Shown here: one piece after another, positions 1 to 6,501 of the stretch
Layout: each line of letters begins with the position of its first letter
How positions within the stretch are numbered: position 1 is the first letter of the stretch
IMG/VR virus record: IMGVR_UViG_3300049215_000527
Location: 1 to 64,000 of that record
Length of the DNA stretch: 64,000 nt
Source of the DNA: a virus
Reading direction: 5' to 3' (one strand)
Translations under genes and position numbers: made by a program
Notes under the pieces: model-generated
What the model was told of the DNA's origin: nothing
The model's input: only the letters and a program-made list of their open reading frames with translations
The model's database searches: none

Positions 1-249
1 AGGGCTGACGATCCAGGTAGACACGACTGGTATAAGACGACGCAAACCTTGCCTGTGCCTGACTTTCCCCCACAGCTTTCCCGTGTGCAGAAAACACCGA
101 CAGCGTTGACCGCTACACAACGTACCGCCATTGCCACGCTCCGAAATGAAGGGGTATCGGCGCAAGCGATTGCTGCTCAGTATCACCTCCACATCCGAAC
201 AGTCGATGCCATCGTGCGGCGCGTGATGCGCGAAGGGGGTGCGCGATGA
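1..249 (+). CDS. C-terminal part of a helix-turn-helix protein (partial)
   Basis: The frame is open back to base 1, so this is probably the end of a gene that starts outside the window; a TTG at 49 is the only internal start I see. The last 40 or so residues (from LTATQRTAIATLRNEGVSAQ) look like a resolvase- or transposase-type helix-turn-helix: a helix, the turn VSAQAIAA, and a recognition helix IRTVDAIVRRV. It would bind DNA; the rest of the protein is not visible. It ends two bases from the convergent gene at 252. Confidence 0.5.
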   Translation, partial: RADDPGRHDWYKTTQTLPVPDFPPQLSRVQKTPTALTATQRTAIATLRNEGVSAQAIAAQYHLHIRTVDAIVRRVMREGGAR

Positions 250-251
250 CG

Positions 252-485
252 CTACTCGCTCGCGGCCTCTTTGCGCAGCCGCTCGTTGCGCCGCGCTGCC
301 AAGAATCCATCCAAATCCGCACGCTTGTACAGCGGATTGGGTTGACGATCAAGAGCATCGTTCAAATTAAACGGCACGATTTTGCCAGAACGACGCCAGC
401 GATAAAAAGTGTCTCGACTGATATGCAGATAGGCAATTGCCTCATCTGTGGTCAGTTCCTCTTTTTGGGGTGCCGACACGCTCAT
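252..485 (-). CDS. Excisionase/MerR-like HTH DNA-binding protein (HTH_17 type)
   Basis: A 77-aa protein. Residues 10-60 fit the small winged-helix family of phage excisionases and helix-turn-helix-17 proteins: LTTDEAIAYLHISRDTFYRW followed by a short basic wing and a YKRADLDGFL end. It probably acts as a transcription regulator or recombination directionality factor. It is transcribed leftward from the divergent region at 486-600, which carries a perfect dyad overlapping promoters in both directions, so autoregulation is plausible. It lies far from the integrase at 13 kb, so an excisionase role is uncertain. Confidence 0.7.
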   Translation of the reverse strand: MSVSAPQKEELTTDEAIAYLHISRDTFYRWRRSGKIVPFNLNDALDRQPNPLYKRADLDGFLAARRNERLRKEAASE

Positions 486-529
486 CAGTCCCCTCCCTTC
501 ATTTTACTAGCTGTGACGCTTACGGATAG

Positions 530-580
530 TATACGACTTGACAGACCACCTTGACAAGTCGTATAGTGCTGATGTATCGT
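530..580. promoter_or_regulatory. Divergent promoters overlapping an 11-bp operator dyad
   Basis: TATACGACTTG (530-540) and CAAGTCGTATA (555-565) are perfect inverted copies. Rightward, TTGACA at 538-543 pairs with TATAGT at 562-567 (18-bp spacer), and TTGACA at 551-556 pairs with TATCGT at 575-580. Leftward, TTGTCA and TATACT face the HTH gene at 252-485 with an 18-bp spacer. A repressor bound to the dyad would cover both directions; the neighbouring HTH protein is the obvious candidate (inference). Confidence 0.6.
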
Positions 581-624
581 ATTTAGTAGACGGTACATAC
601 TGAAAATACCGAAAGGAACCCATC

Positions 625-936
625 ATGCACGCGATGCAAGCGATTTACCGACAAGGCGATGTCCTGTTCATCCGCATCGAGGCGATGCCAGAAGAAGATC
701 TCACCCCCAAGGGGGATAACGTGATTGTGGAGGGCGAAACCACTGGCCATGCCCACCGCCTCACGGTGGGGCAGATCCTGGTGGACACCAAAACCACCAT
801 GTATCTGGCCTGTCAAACGATGTCGCAGGTGGTGCATGAAGAGCACCTCACCATTGACCTGCCGCCCGGACTCTATCGAGTACAGCGGCAGCGCGAGTAC
901 GTTGCACCAGACATTTCGCGCATGGTCATCGACTGA
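625..936 (+). CDS. Conserved small protein of the RQGDVLF type
   Basis: A 103-aa protein beginning MHAMQAIYRQGDVLFIRIEA, with conserved-looking blocks GETTGHAHRL, HEEHLTIDLPPGLYRV and RQREY. I recognise the family as a small bacterial and phage protein often encoded beside DUF6745 proteins, as here, but I know of no established function. The ribosome site AAAGGA sits before ATG 625; ATG 634 is an alternative start. A strong hairpin follows the stop, separating it from the next gene. Confidence 0.75.
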   Translation: MHAMQAIYRQGDVLFIRIEAMPEEDLTPKGDNVIVEGETTGHAHRLTVGQILVDTKTTMYLACQTMSQVVHEEHLTIDLPPGLYRVQRQREYVAPDISRMVID

Positions 937-942
937 TCGATC

Positions 943-973
943 AACCTCGGTCTATCAGGGATAGACCGAGGTT
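943..973 (+). terminator. Perfect 14-bp hairpin, possible terminator or attenuator
   Basis: AACCTCGGTCTATC (943-956), loop AGG, then the exact complement (960-973). There is no long T-tract after it, so it may be an mRNA-stabilising or attenuating stem rather than a full terminator. Confidence 0.5.
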
Positions 974-1005
974 CTCATCATACCAGAAAAGGAAATGGCA
1001 TCATT

Positions 1006-2118
1006 ATGGATATATCCACTCCCAAAATCCGCAAAGGGCAGCGGGAACTCACCCCAGCACAATTGGCGTCGGCGCGCCTTTTTGCCCAGGAACGCATTCA
1101 AGCCATCCTCTCAACAGAGCCAGTCAATGAGTCCAGTGCCGAGGAACATCTGCGTCAAGCCTATCGTGCAGCGGGACTCGAACCGCCGACTACCATTCGT
1201 TGGTTTGACTCGCCACTCGGTTTTTGCCTTGCGCGGTCACTGCTCAATAAAGAGGTGGGGGACAGCGTGCGGGACAGCGTGCGGGACAGCGTGTGGGCCA
1301 GCGTGCGGGCCAGCGTGGGGGCCAGCGTGCGGGACAGCGTGGGGGCCAGCGTGCGGGACAGCGTGTGGGCCAGCGTGTGGGACAGCGTGCGGGCCAGCGT
1401 GGGGGCCAGCGTGGGGGCCAGCGTGCGGGCCAGCGTGGGGGCCAGCGTGGGGGCCAGCGTGCGGGACAGCGTGTGGGCCAGCGTGCGGGACAGCGTGGGG
1501 GACAGCGTGTGGGACAGCGTGTGGGCGTTATGGGACGCAGATGATTGCGCATTCCTCTGGTTCTTCCATACGGCGTTTCGGGAGAATGCCTTTATCCATT
1601 TCGCGCAGATGAATGAAATGATTCACGGTTATTTTCTGGGACGCAATGAGGCGTGGTTAGTGCGCCATGCCACGCGCCTTGAACGTGATGAGCGTGGGCG
1701 ACTCCATAGCGATAATGGGATGGCGATCCAGTACGCTGACGGCTGGGGCTTCTACGCCTGGCACGGCGTGCGTGTACCAGAACCAATCATCCTGCGGCCC
1801 GAAACCCTCACAAAAACGGACTGGTTGGCTGAGTCAAATCTTGAGGTGCGTCGCGTCATGCAAGAGCGACTGAGTCCCGATCAGTTCGTGGCCCTTGTCG
1901 GAGCCACTGCGATCCACGCCGATGAGTGCGGTACGTTGGTCGAAGTCGATCTCGGTGACGATCCGGAGCGTGTCGCGCGCTATGTCCATGTCCATGATAG
2001 CTCGACGCCCCGCGAATACTACCTGCGGGTACCACCGGACACAGAGCGCGCGCGGCAGGGTATCGCGTGGGGATTCGATATCCCTGAGGCAGAGTATTGC
2101 CCAGTGCAGGAAGCATGA
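1006..2118 (+). CDS. DUF6745-like protein with a hypervariable tetrapeptide repeat
   Basis: A 370-aa protein. The N-terminal 80 residues hold a helical segment (LTPAQLASARLFAQERIQAI). Residues 84-171 are 22 tandem tetrapeptides of the form V-[G/R/W]-[A/D]-S. The C-terminal half (RGRLHSDNGMAIQYADGWG ... RVPPDTERARQGIAWGFDIP) matches what I know of DUF6745. The function of the family is not known to me. The repeat region would form an extended, regular surface. It sits directly after its usual small partner at 625-936, separated by a hairpin. Confidence 0.7.
   Translation: MDISTPKIRKGQRELTPAQLASARLFAQERIQAILSTEPVNESSAEEHLRQAYRAAGLEPPTTIRWFDSPLGFCLARSLLNKEVGDSVRDSVRDSVWASVRASVGASVRDSVGASVRDSVWASVWDSVRASVGASVGASVRASVGASVGASVRDSVWASVRDSVGDSVWDSVWALWDADDCAFLWFFHTAFRENAFIHFAQMNEMIHGYFLGRNEAWLVRHATRLERDERGRLHSDNGMAIQYADGWGFYAWHGVRVPEPIILRPETLTKTDWLAESNLEVRRVMQERLSPDQFVALVGATAIHADECGTLVEVDLGDDPERVARYVHVHDSSTPREYYLRVPPDTERARQGIAWGFDIPEAEYCPVQEA
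1255..1518 (+). repeat. 22 x 12-bp coding minisatellite (GTG-NGG-GMC-AGC)
   Basis: Twenty-two uninterrupted 12-bp units. Variation is confined to two bases per unit: the first base of codon 2 (C, T or G, giving Arg, Trp or Gly) and the second base of codon 3 (A or C, giving Asp or Ala). GTG and AGC are constant. The frame is never broken. Confidence 0.95.
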
Positions 2119-2138
2119 GAGAGGCAAGGTAAACGAGT

Positions 2139-2519
2139 ATGACCGAAACACTAGACCGCCTGCATACTGCCGCGAATCGCCGCCCAGATCGTTTCGCGGC
2201 AAACTGGTACGCCGCTATGCAAGAGCGGTGGGCAGCGTACCAAGCCTATGCCAGAGAGGTGGCGGCGCAACTCCCGTTTGCGTGGCATGTGGTGGCGTGC
2301 GATAACCCCACCCAAAATCACACGGGCGCGACCAATGGTCGCAGCCATATCGTGTGTGATGCCCCCGTGGATATGGGGCGGTTACATCGTGCTGCTGGCG
2401 ATGGGCTGTGCGGGCAAAACAGCCCCAACATGTGGTGCAACGCGACCGAGATCACCTGCAAACGGTGTCTCGTGGTGGCAGAACGCATCATTGCCCGCAA
2501 GGGGGAGTCACGATCATGA
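2139..2519 (+). CDS. Hypothetical protein with CxxC zinc-ribbon-like end
   Basis: A 126-aa protein of unknown function. The N-terminal 50 residues are helical (FAANWYAAMQERWAAYQAYA). The C-terminal part has several Cys and His (SHIVCDAPVDMGRLHR, GDGLCG, MWCNATEITCKRC), resembling small phage and actinobacterial proteins with a degenerate zinc knuckle. It overlaps the next gene by four bases (ATGA at 2516), indicating translational coupling. Confidence 0.6.
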   Translation: MTETLDRLHTAANRRPDRFAANWYAAMQERWAAYQAYAREVAAQLPFAWHVVACDNPTQNHTGATNGRSHIVCDAPVDMGRLHRAAGDGLCGQNSPNMWCNATEITCKRCLVVAERIIARKGESRS

Positions 2520-2869
2520 GCGAGACCACTATCGCGCCGCATGCCGAGGCATTCGCGCTGCAATGTATCAGGACAGACCACAAGCGCAATCGCTTCATAT
2601 TTTACGACGCGATCACCTTCCCAGGTCGAGAGCGCGATGGCATCGGCACGGCAATTCGTCGTTTGCTGGGCAACGTCACAGCCACACCGAACGATGCCAC
2701 CTATGCGGTGCTAAGCATCATCGACCAAAATGAGACTGAGGTCCAGGAACTCTATCTCACTAAGCGTGGTTTTCAGTACCTGCAACGGACGCTCAAGTTT
2801 CGCGTCATTCCTGAAGGCGAGGTAAACGAGCATGAAAACGCGACAAGAAGTAGAAGCACTGAAACTTAA
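2516..2869 (+). CDS. Hypothetical protein
   Basis: A 117-aa protein. I chose ATG 2516, which overlaps the upstream stop, over an upstream GTG-type start inside the previous gene. The sequence alternates short strands (NRFIFYDAITF, TYAVLSIID, VQELYLTKRGFQYLQRTL); the last stretch looks like a folded helix. No family recognised. Its 3' end overlaps the small gene at 2832. Confidence 0.55.
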   Translation: MSETTIAPHAEAFALQCIRTDHKRNRFIFYDAITFPGRERDGIGTAIRRLLGNVTATPNDATYAVLSIIDQNETEVQELYLTKRGFQYLQRTLKFRVIPEGEVNEHENATRSRSTET

Positions 2870-3005
2870 TTGGATGTCAGATCCCTGCTGGTCTCTTGCC
2901 ACAGCGGGAGGCTTTGAAGAGTACCAAGACGAGTTAGCAGGGTTTGAGATCGAGGTGAATCTGAAGTGGATGCAGCCGCGCCTCTTTGATCTGGAGGCCG
3001 CGTGA
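2832..3005 (+). CDS. Small conserved phage protein (57 aa)
   Basis: ATG 2832 with GAGG upstream. The protein starts MKTRQEVEALKLNWMSDPCW and continues TAGGFEEYQDELAGFEIEV, a pattern I associate with short conserved phage and cyanobacterial/chloroflexal proteins of unknown role. It overlaps its upstream neighbour by 38 bases and shares TGATG with the next gene, so it is part of a coupled operon. Confidence 0.6.
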   Translation: MKTRQEVEALKLNWMSDPCWSLATAGGFEEYQDELAGFEIEVNLKWMQPRLFDLEAA

Positions 3006-3241
3006 TGCGCAAACACCCCACCGCAGCCGTTCAGATGCCCCTCTTTGCCGAGCCAGCGCCACAGGGGTGGGCATTCGCCCTCATCCGCAAGCCGGATGCG
3101 TGGCTGGTCCGGTTCCGCAACGGTGCCACAGGCTATGGCCATTCGTGGCGCTGTGACCCCGCCACGCCACGCGAGGTGCTGGCAGCGCGGGCGCAAGCGG
3201 CGTGCGACCACTACAACGCGGCGCGAGGGGAGGCGGCATGA
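3005..3241 (+). CDS. Hypothetical protein
   Basis: A 78-aa protein starting at ATG 3005 inside the TGATG junction. The middle (QGWAFALIRKPDAWLVRFRN) looks like a small beta-sheet domain, and the end is helical (REVLAARAQAACDHYNAARG). No family recognised. It sits directly upstream of the cytosine methyltransferase and overlaps its start. Confidence 0.5.
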   Translation: MRKHPTAAVQMPLFAEPAPQGWAFALIRKPDAWLVRFRNGATGYGHSWRCDPATPREVLAARAQAACDHYNAARGEAA

Positions 3242-4320
3242 TGCGCTGGGGGATTTTATTCGCGGGCATCGGCGGCGTGGAATGGGGTCTGGAGGCTGCC
3301 GGGCATCAGCCGATATGGGCCGTGGAAATGGACCCAATAGCCGCCGAGTATCATCGGCGCAACCATCCCAACACGCAGATGATCGCGTCGGATGTGCAGC
3401 AGGTCGATGTGTGCGAGTTGCCCAACATTGACGCGCTGCATGCCAGCCCACCCTGTCAAGGGCATAGTCGGGCGCGGAGCAAAGGTCTGTCAGTACGCGA
3501 GGATGTGTGGGTGGGGCGCGATATTCTGCGCTATGCCCGCGAGCTGGCCCCGCGCCTCATCACCGTCGAGAACGTGCCACAGTATGCCCGCCACGCCGTC
3601 TTTCGGGAGATTGTGGCAGGCCTGGACACGCTGGGCTACCACGTCGAATGGCGGGTGCTCAATTGCGCTGATTATGGCATTGCCCAGACCCGTGAGCGGC
3701 TCATTGTCCAGGCCAGACGTGATGGGCAGATAGCGTGGCCAGTGAAAGCCAAACGTCGGGTAGGCTGGTATGAAGTGATTCAGGATATCCTGCCAGCCCC
3801 TGACAGGCCACTTGCCCCGTGGCAGGCATCACGGTGGAACGCCGCATACAACCAGATGAGGCCAGTCTATGTGGACTGGCAATTTGCCGCAGCGCGTACC
3901 CCTGGCCACCAGAAAACCATGATGACCATTCGACAGGAACACGAGCCATCAGCAACCATCACGGCGCATAGCAACCGTCAAGAGGTCGTCTACCCAGTGT
4001 TGCTGGACGGGCAGTTGGTGTTCAATGACGTGCAGCGGCTGCACGTCATTGAACAGCGCGATCCGGCCCCCACCATCATGGCATCGGCCCATAGCGTCAA
4101 TTACATTGTCTATCCTGATGCTGGCCCGATGCGGGCGCGCTTAAATGCGCGGTGCTCAGCACGACTGCAAACGATACCCGATGCCGCGATTCTGCCTGAA
4201 ACACAGAGTCAGGCCATCAGGCTCATTGGCAATGCCGTGCCACCACTACTGATGCAACGCATCGTTGAGGCAAGCGCCACGGTGTGGCAGGGAAGTTTGT
4301 TTCATCAGGAGGCGGCATGA
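3238..4320 (+). CDS. C5-cytosine DNA methyltransferase
   Basis: A 360-aa enzyme that transfers a methyl group from S-adenosylmethionine to C5 of cytosine in DNA. Visible motifs in order: I (LFAGIGGVEWGLEAAG, residues 6-21), IV with the catalytic Cys in SPPCQGHSRAR (about residue 80), VI (ENVPQ), VIII (QTRERLIVQARR), a variable recognition region (about 190-300), and X (RLIGNAVPPLLMQRIV). No restriction endonuclease is visible beside it, so it is probably an orphan that protects phage DNA. Start ATG 3238 or 3241; both lie at the upstream stop. A perfect 16-bp inverted repeat lies inside the gene at 4020-4054. Confidence 0.92.
   Translation: MMRWGILFAGIGGVEWGLEAAGHQPIWAVEMDPIAAEYHRRNHPNTQMIASDVQQVDVCELPNIDALHASPPCQGHSRARSKGLSVREDVWVGRDILRYARELAPRLITVENVPQYARHAVFREIVAGLDTLGYHVEWRVLNCADYGIAQTRERLIVQARRDGQIAWPVKAKRRVGWYEVIQDILPAPDRPLAPWQASRWNAAYNQMRPVYVDWQFAAARTPGHQKTMMTIRQEHEPSATITAHSNRQEVVYPVLLDGQLVFNDVQRLHVIEQRDPAPTIMASAHSVNYIVYPDAGPMRARLNARCSARLQTIPDAAILPETQSQAIRLIGNAVPPLLMQRIVEASATVWQGSLFHQEAA
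4020..4054. repeat. Perfect 16-bp inverted repeat inside the methyltransferase gene
   Basis: GTTCAATGACGTGCAG (4020-4035), loop CGG, then its exact complement (4039-4054). It lies in coding sequence (VFNDVQRLHVIEQ) in the recognition-domain part of the gene. An RNA hairpin this strong, or a protein-binding dyad, could regulate the gene. Confidence 0.8.
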
Positions 4321-4559
4321 TGGCAACGCGCAAACAGCGCACAATCACCGCCGCCATGCTCACCACGTTAGAGCGGCAGTGCCAAGCGGAATATGACCGC
4401 GAAATAAAACAAGCCGATGAGGCTGCGGGGCGAGGCCGCATCACCCTAGCGCAGCACGAATACAACGAACGGTACCATTTCATCCTGCTGAGCGGCCAAA
4501 CCGATGTCATCCGGCGGCTGCGGGACATGCTGGCAGAGAGCGAGGTAGCGGCATGGTAG
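4317..4559 (+). CDS. Hypothetical protein between two methyltransferases
   Basis: An 80-aa, highly charged helical protein (MLTTLERQCQAEYDREIKQA, EYNERYHFILLSGQTDVIRR). ATG 4317 or 4320 overlaps the upstream stop; its own stop overlaps the next gene. No family recognised. Its position between two methyltransferases suggests an accessory role, but nothing in the sequence proves this. Confidence 0.55.
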   Translation: MMATRKQRTITAAMLTTLERQCQAEYDREIKQADEAAGRGRITLAQHEYNERYHFILLSGQTDVIRRLRDMLAESEVAAW

Positions 4560-5341
4560 CACGCAAGCGGCAAGCGAACGGGGCCACGGTGCTAGAGGGC
4601 TTGCCCCACAATACGACGGTGTTGGGCTATCGTGGTGGCAAAAGCTATCTCGCCAAATATCTCGTGCCCCTCTTGCCGCCGCATGCGCGTTACCTGGAAA
4701 CCCACTTCGGCGGCGGATCGGTGTTCTTTGCCAAGCCGCCCGCGCCGTATGAAGTGGTTAATGACTTGGATCGCAACGTGACCACCTTCTTTCAGTGCTT
4801 GCGCGACCAGCCCACCGACCTTATCGCGCAACTATGGGCCACGCCGTACAGCCGCGAGGAATTCACCACGGCACTCCAGGAAGCGGATAACCTTTCGCCC
4901 TTGGAAGCCGCGCGGGTGTTCTTTATTCAGCAGAATCAGGGCTTTTCGGGCAAGGCGACCACTGAGGGTAATTGGGGCGTGGGACAAGATGTATCGCGGG
5001 AAATGGCGCAACAGCCCGCCAAATGGCAGACGAAAATCACCTTGCTCGCGGGCGCAGCCGAGCGCCTCCGTAACACGATGATTGAACACCAGGACGCGGC
5101 GCGGGTGATCGCCCGCTATGCCACACCCGAAACGCTTTTATACTGCGATCCGCCGTATCTGCCTGAGACGCGCACGGGTACCGATTATCGCCATGAGATG
5201 ACGGCAGCCGACCATGAGCGCCTGTTGCGCGTGCTGACCACTACCGACGCGATGGTGGCCCTCAGTGGCTACGATAGCGAGATGTATCGGGATATGCTGA
5301 CGGGCCTGGCACCTGACCACCTGGGACGTATCGGCGCATAG
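4553..5341 (+). CDS. D12-class N6-adenine DNA methyltransferase, frameshifted near its end
   Basis: A 262-aa reading frame. N-terminal GYRGGKSYLAKYLVPLLPP and ETHFGGGSVFFAK are the SAM-binding motifs of Dam/D12 enzymes, and the catalytic motif DPPY is present (LLYCDPPYLPETR, about residue 200). The expected ending (SGYD followed by an RTE/LWxNP block) is missing in this frame but present one frame over from about 5300 to 5462. Restoring it needs removal of one base near GGGCCTGG at 5297-5304. It would methylate adenine to protect phage DNA or alter gene regulation. The break is either a real mutation, a programmed shift, or a sequence error. Confidence 0.85.
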   Translation: MVARKRQANGATVLEGLPHNTTVLGYRGGKSYLAKYLVPLLPPHARYLETHFGGGSVFFAKPPAPYEVVNDLDRNVTTFFQCLRDQPTDLIAQLWATPYSREEFTTALQEADNLSPLEAARVFFIQQNQGFSGKATTEGNWGVGQDVSREMAQQPAKWQTKITLLAGAAERLRNTMIEHQDAARVIARYATPETLLYCDPPYLPETRTGTDYRHEMTAADHERLLRVLTTTDAMVALSGYDSEMYRDMLTGLAPDHLGRIGA

Positions 5342-5462
5342 TGCGGGGCGCGTCGGCAAGCGCAAGGGGCAAGCGTCCCCACGGCGGGTTGAGCATTTAT
5401 GGCGCAACCCCGCCGCGATGGCCGCGATCCACCAGCAACGCACGCTATGGGAGGTGGCATAA
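5301..5462 (+). pseudogene. Out-of-frame C-terminus of the N6-adenine methyltransferase
   Basis: Read in the neighbouring frame this encodes WHLTTWDVSAHSAGRVGKRK, then RRVEHLWRNPAAM, which is the family's normal ending (compare LWxNP). Its stop TAA at 5460-5462 forms a TAATG overlap with the next gene, the junction style used throughout this operon. This supports the longer frame as the ancestral one. Confidence 0.65.
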
Positions 5463-5647
5463 TGCTGACCTATGCAGAGCGCCTCGTCGCGCGCTACCTG
5501 GCCCGATGCCCGGTGTGGCAGGGGCATCCGGTGGCGAGCATCAGGCGGTGCGCGACGGTGACGGGGCTGGCCCAAGGCGAGGTACGCCGGGCAATGGCGA
5601 GACTACTGGCAATGCGAGAATCCGGGCCGGACATGGCGGCGGAATAA
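5462..5647 (+). CDS. Small winged-helix-like protein
   Basis: A 61-aa protein starting at ATG 5462 in a TAATG junction. The pattern (AERLVARYLARCPVWQG, then VTGLAQGEVRRAMARLLAM) looks like a minimal winged helix, with the second part as recognition helix. It could be a small DNA-binding protein; no family recognised. Confidence 0.5.
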   Translation: MLTYAERLVARYLARCPVWQGHPVASIRRCATVTGLAQGEVRRAMARLLAMRESGPDMAAE

Positions 5648-5673
5648 TCACGGGTGGATGAAGAGGTAGCGAT

Positions 5674-6492
5674 ATGCGGATGCCCTGGTTGCGGCTTCAC
5701 TCTGAAGCACGCTGCGACCCGAAACTAGAGCTATTGTCGGATGCCCAATTTCGGGTATGGTTCCGCTTACTCTGCTTTGCCAACGATCAGCCAGAGCGTG
5801 GCACCATCGCTTTTCGTTCGATGAAGCTCTTAGCGGTGCAAGTCTCCAAAGGTGATGAGGCGCTGCTTGCTGAGGTCTTGGCCCTCTTAGTCGAACTCAA
5901 TATCATCGACGTGGACGATGAAGATGAATTGGTAGCGTTCGTCCACTGGACGGAGCGCCAGTACGATAAGCCATCCGACGCCCCTCAAGCCACGCGCGAA
6001 CGCAAAGCGCGTCAGCGTGACAAGAGCGATCCGCCACCAACAGATCCACTTACTTCCACCCCGTCACGCGATGTCACGCCGATGTCACGCGATGTCACGC
6101 GATGTCACGGGCAAGAGGAGAAGAGAGAAGAGGAGAAAGAGGAGACGACGAACGCGCGCGCAAGCGCCTCACTGGTACCCGATGTGTCTACATCGTCGTC
6201 ATCCCTTTCCGAGCAATTACAGCGTGAACTCAATATTTACACCCACGCTGTTGATGCAATCGTGGCGGAATATGCCCCACAGCTTGAGGCAATCGGAAAA
6301 ACCCTCTTGGGAGAAGCTGCTAAGTGGCGACAAGACAACCCAACAGGTCGTTTAAAGAATTTTGAAAATTGGCTGAGAATTGCGCTCAAGCCAGATAGTT
6401 TTTCCGCGCAAGCACCACCCCGCGCAAGCCCCACCGCGCCACCTTCCAAGAAATACCGGACCCTTGAAGAAACCCGTAAGAAATCGGCATAG
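5674..6492 (+). CDS. Replisome organiser / replication initiator-like protein
   Basis: A 272-aa protein. The N-terminal 115 residues (WLRLHSEARCDPKLELLSDA ... VWFRLLCFANDQPERG ... FVHWTERQYDKPSD) match the winged-helix domain of phage replisome organisers. A low-complexity linker (SRDVTPMSRDVT, EEKREEEKEETTN) follows, then a helical C-terminal part (AAKWRQDNPTGRLKNFENW) resembling DnaD-like or primosome-recruiting tails. It probably opens or marks the origin and recruits the helicase encoded ten bases downstream. The linker DNA carries repeats that look like origin iterons. Confidence 0.75.
   Translation: MRMPWLRLHSEARCDPKLELLSDAQFRVWFRLLCFANDQPERGTIAFRSMKLLAVQVSKGDEALLAEVLALLVELNIIDVDDEDELVAFVHWTERQYDKPSDAPQATRERKARQRDKSDPPPTDPLTSTPSRDVTPMSRDVTRCHGQEEKREEEKEETTNARASASLVPDVSTSSSSLSEQLQRELNIYTHAVDAIVAEYAPQLEAIGKTLLGEAAKWRQDNPTGRLKNFENWLRIALKPDSFSAQAPPRASPTAPPSKKYRTLEETRKKSA
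6063..6109. repeat. Phased iterons in the replication initiator gene, candidate origin
   Basis: GATGTCACG occurs at 6070, 6081, 6091 and 6101, with a partial copy (GTCACGCGAT) at 6063. Spacing is 11, 10 and 10 bp, about one DNA turn, so a protein would meet every copy on one face. Placement inside the initiator gene parallels lambda ori in gene O. Origin function is inference. Confidence 0.5.
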
Positions 6493-6501
6493 GAGCGCAG
6501 C

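Noticed and set aside
1255-1518. CRISPR array
   Set aside because: Units are 12 bp, have no spacers and are in frame inside a protein gene.
1244-1612. Overlapping frames with PRCPARW, GQRAGQR or CGTACG repeats across the minisatellite
   Set aside because: They are the same repeat read in other frames; only the VxxS frame continues into conserved flanking protein.
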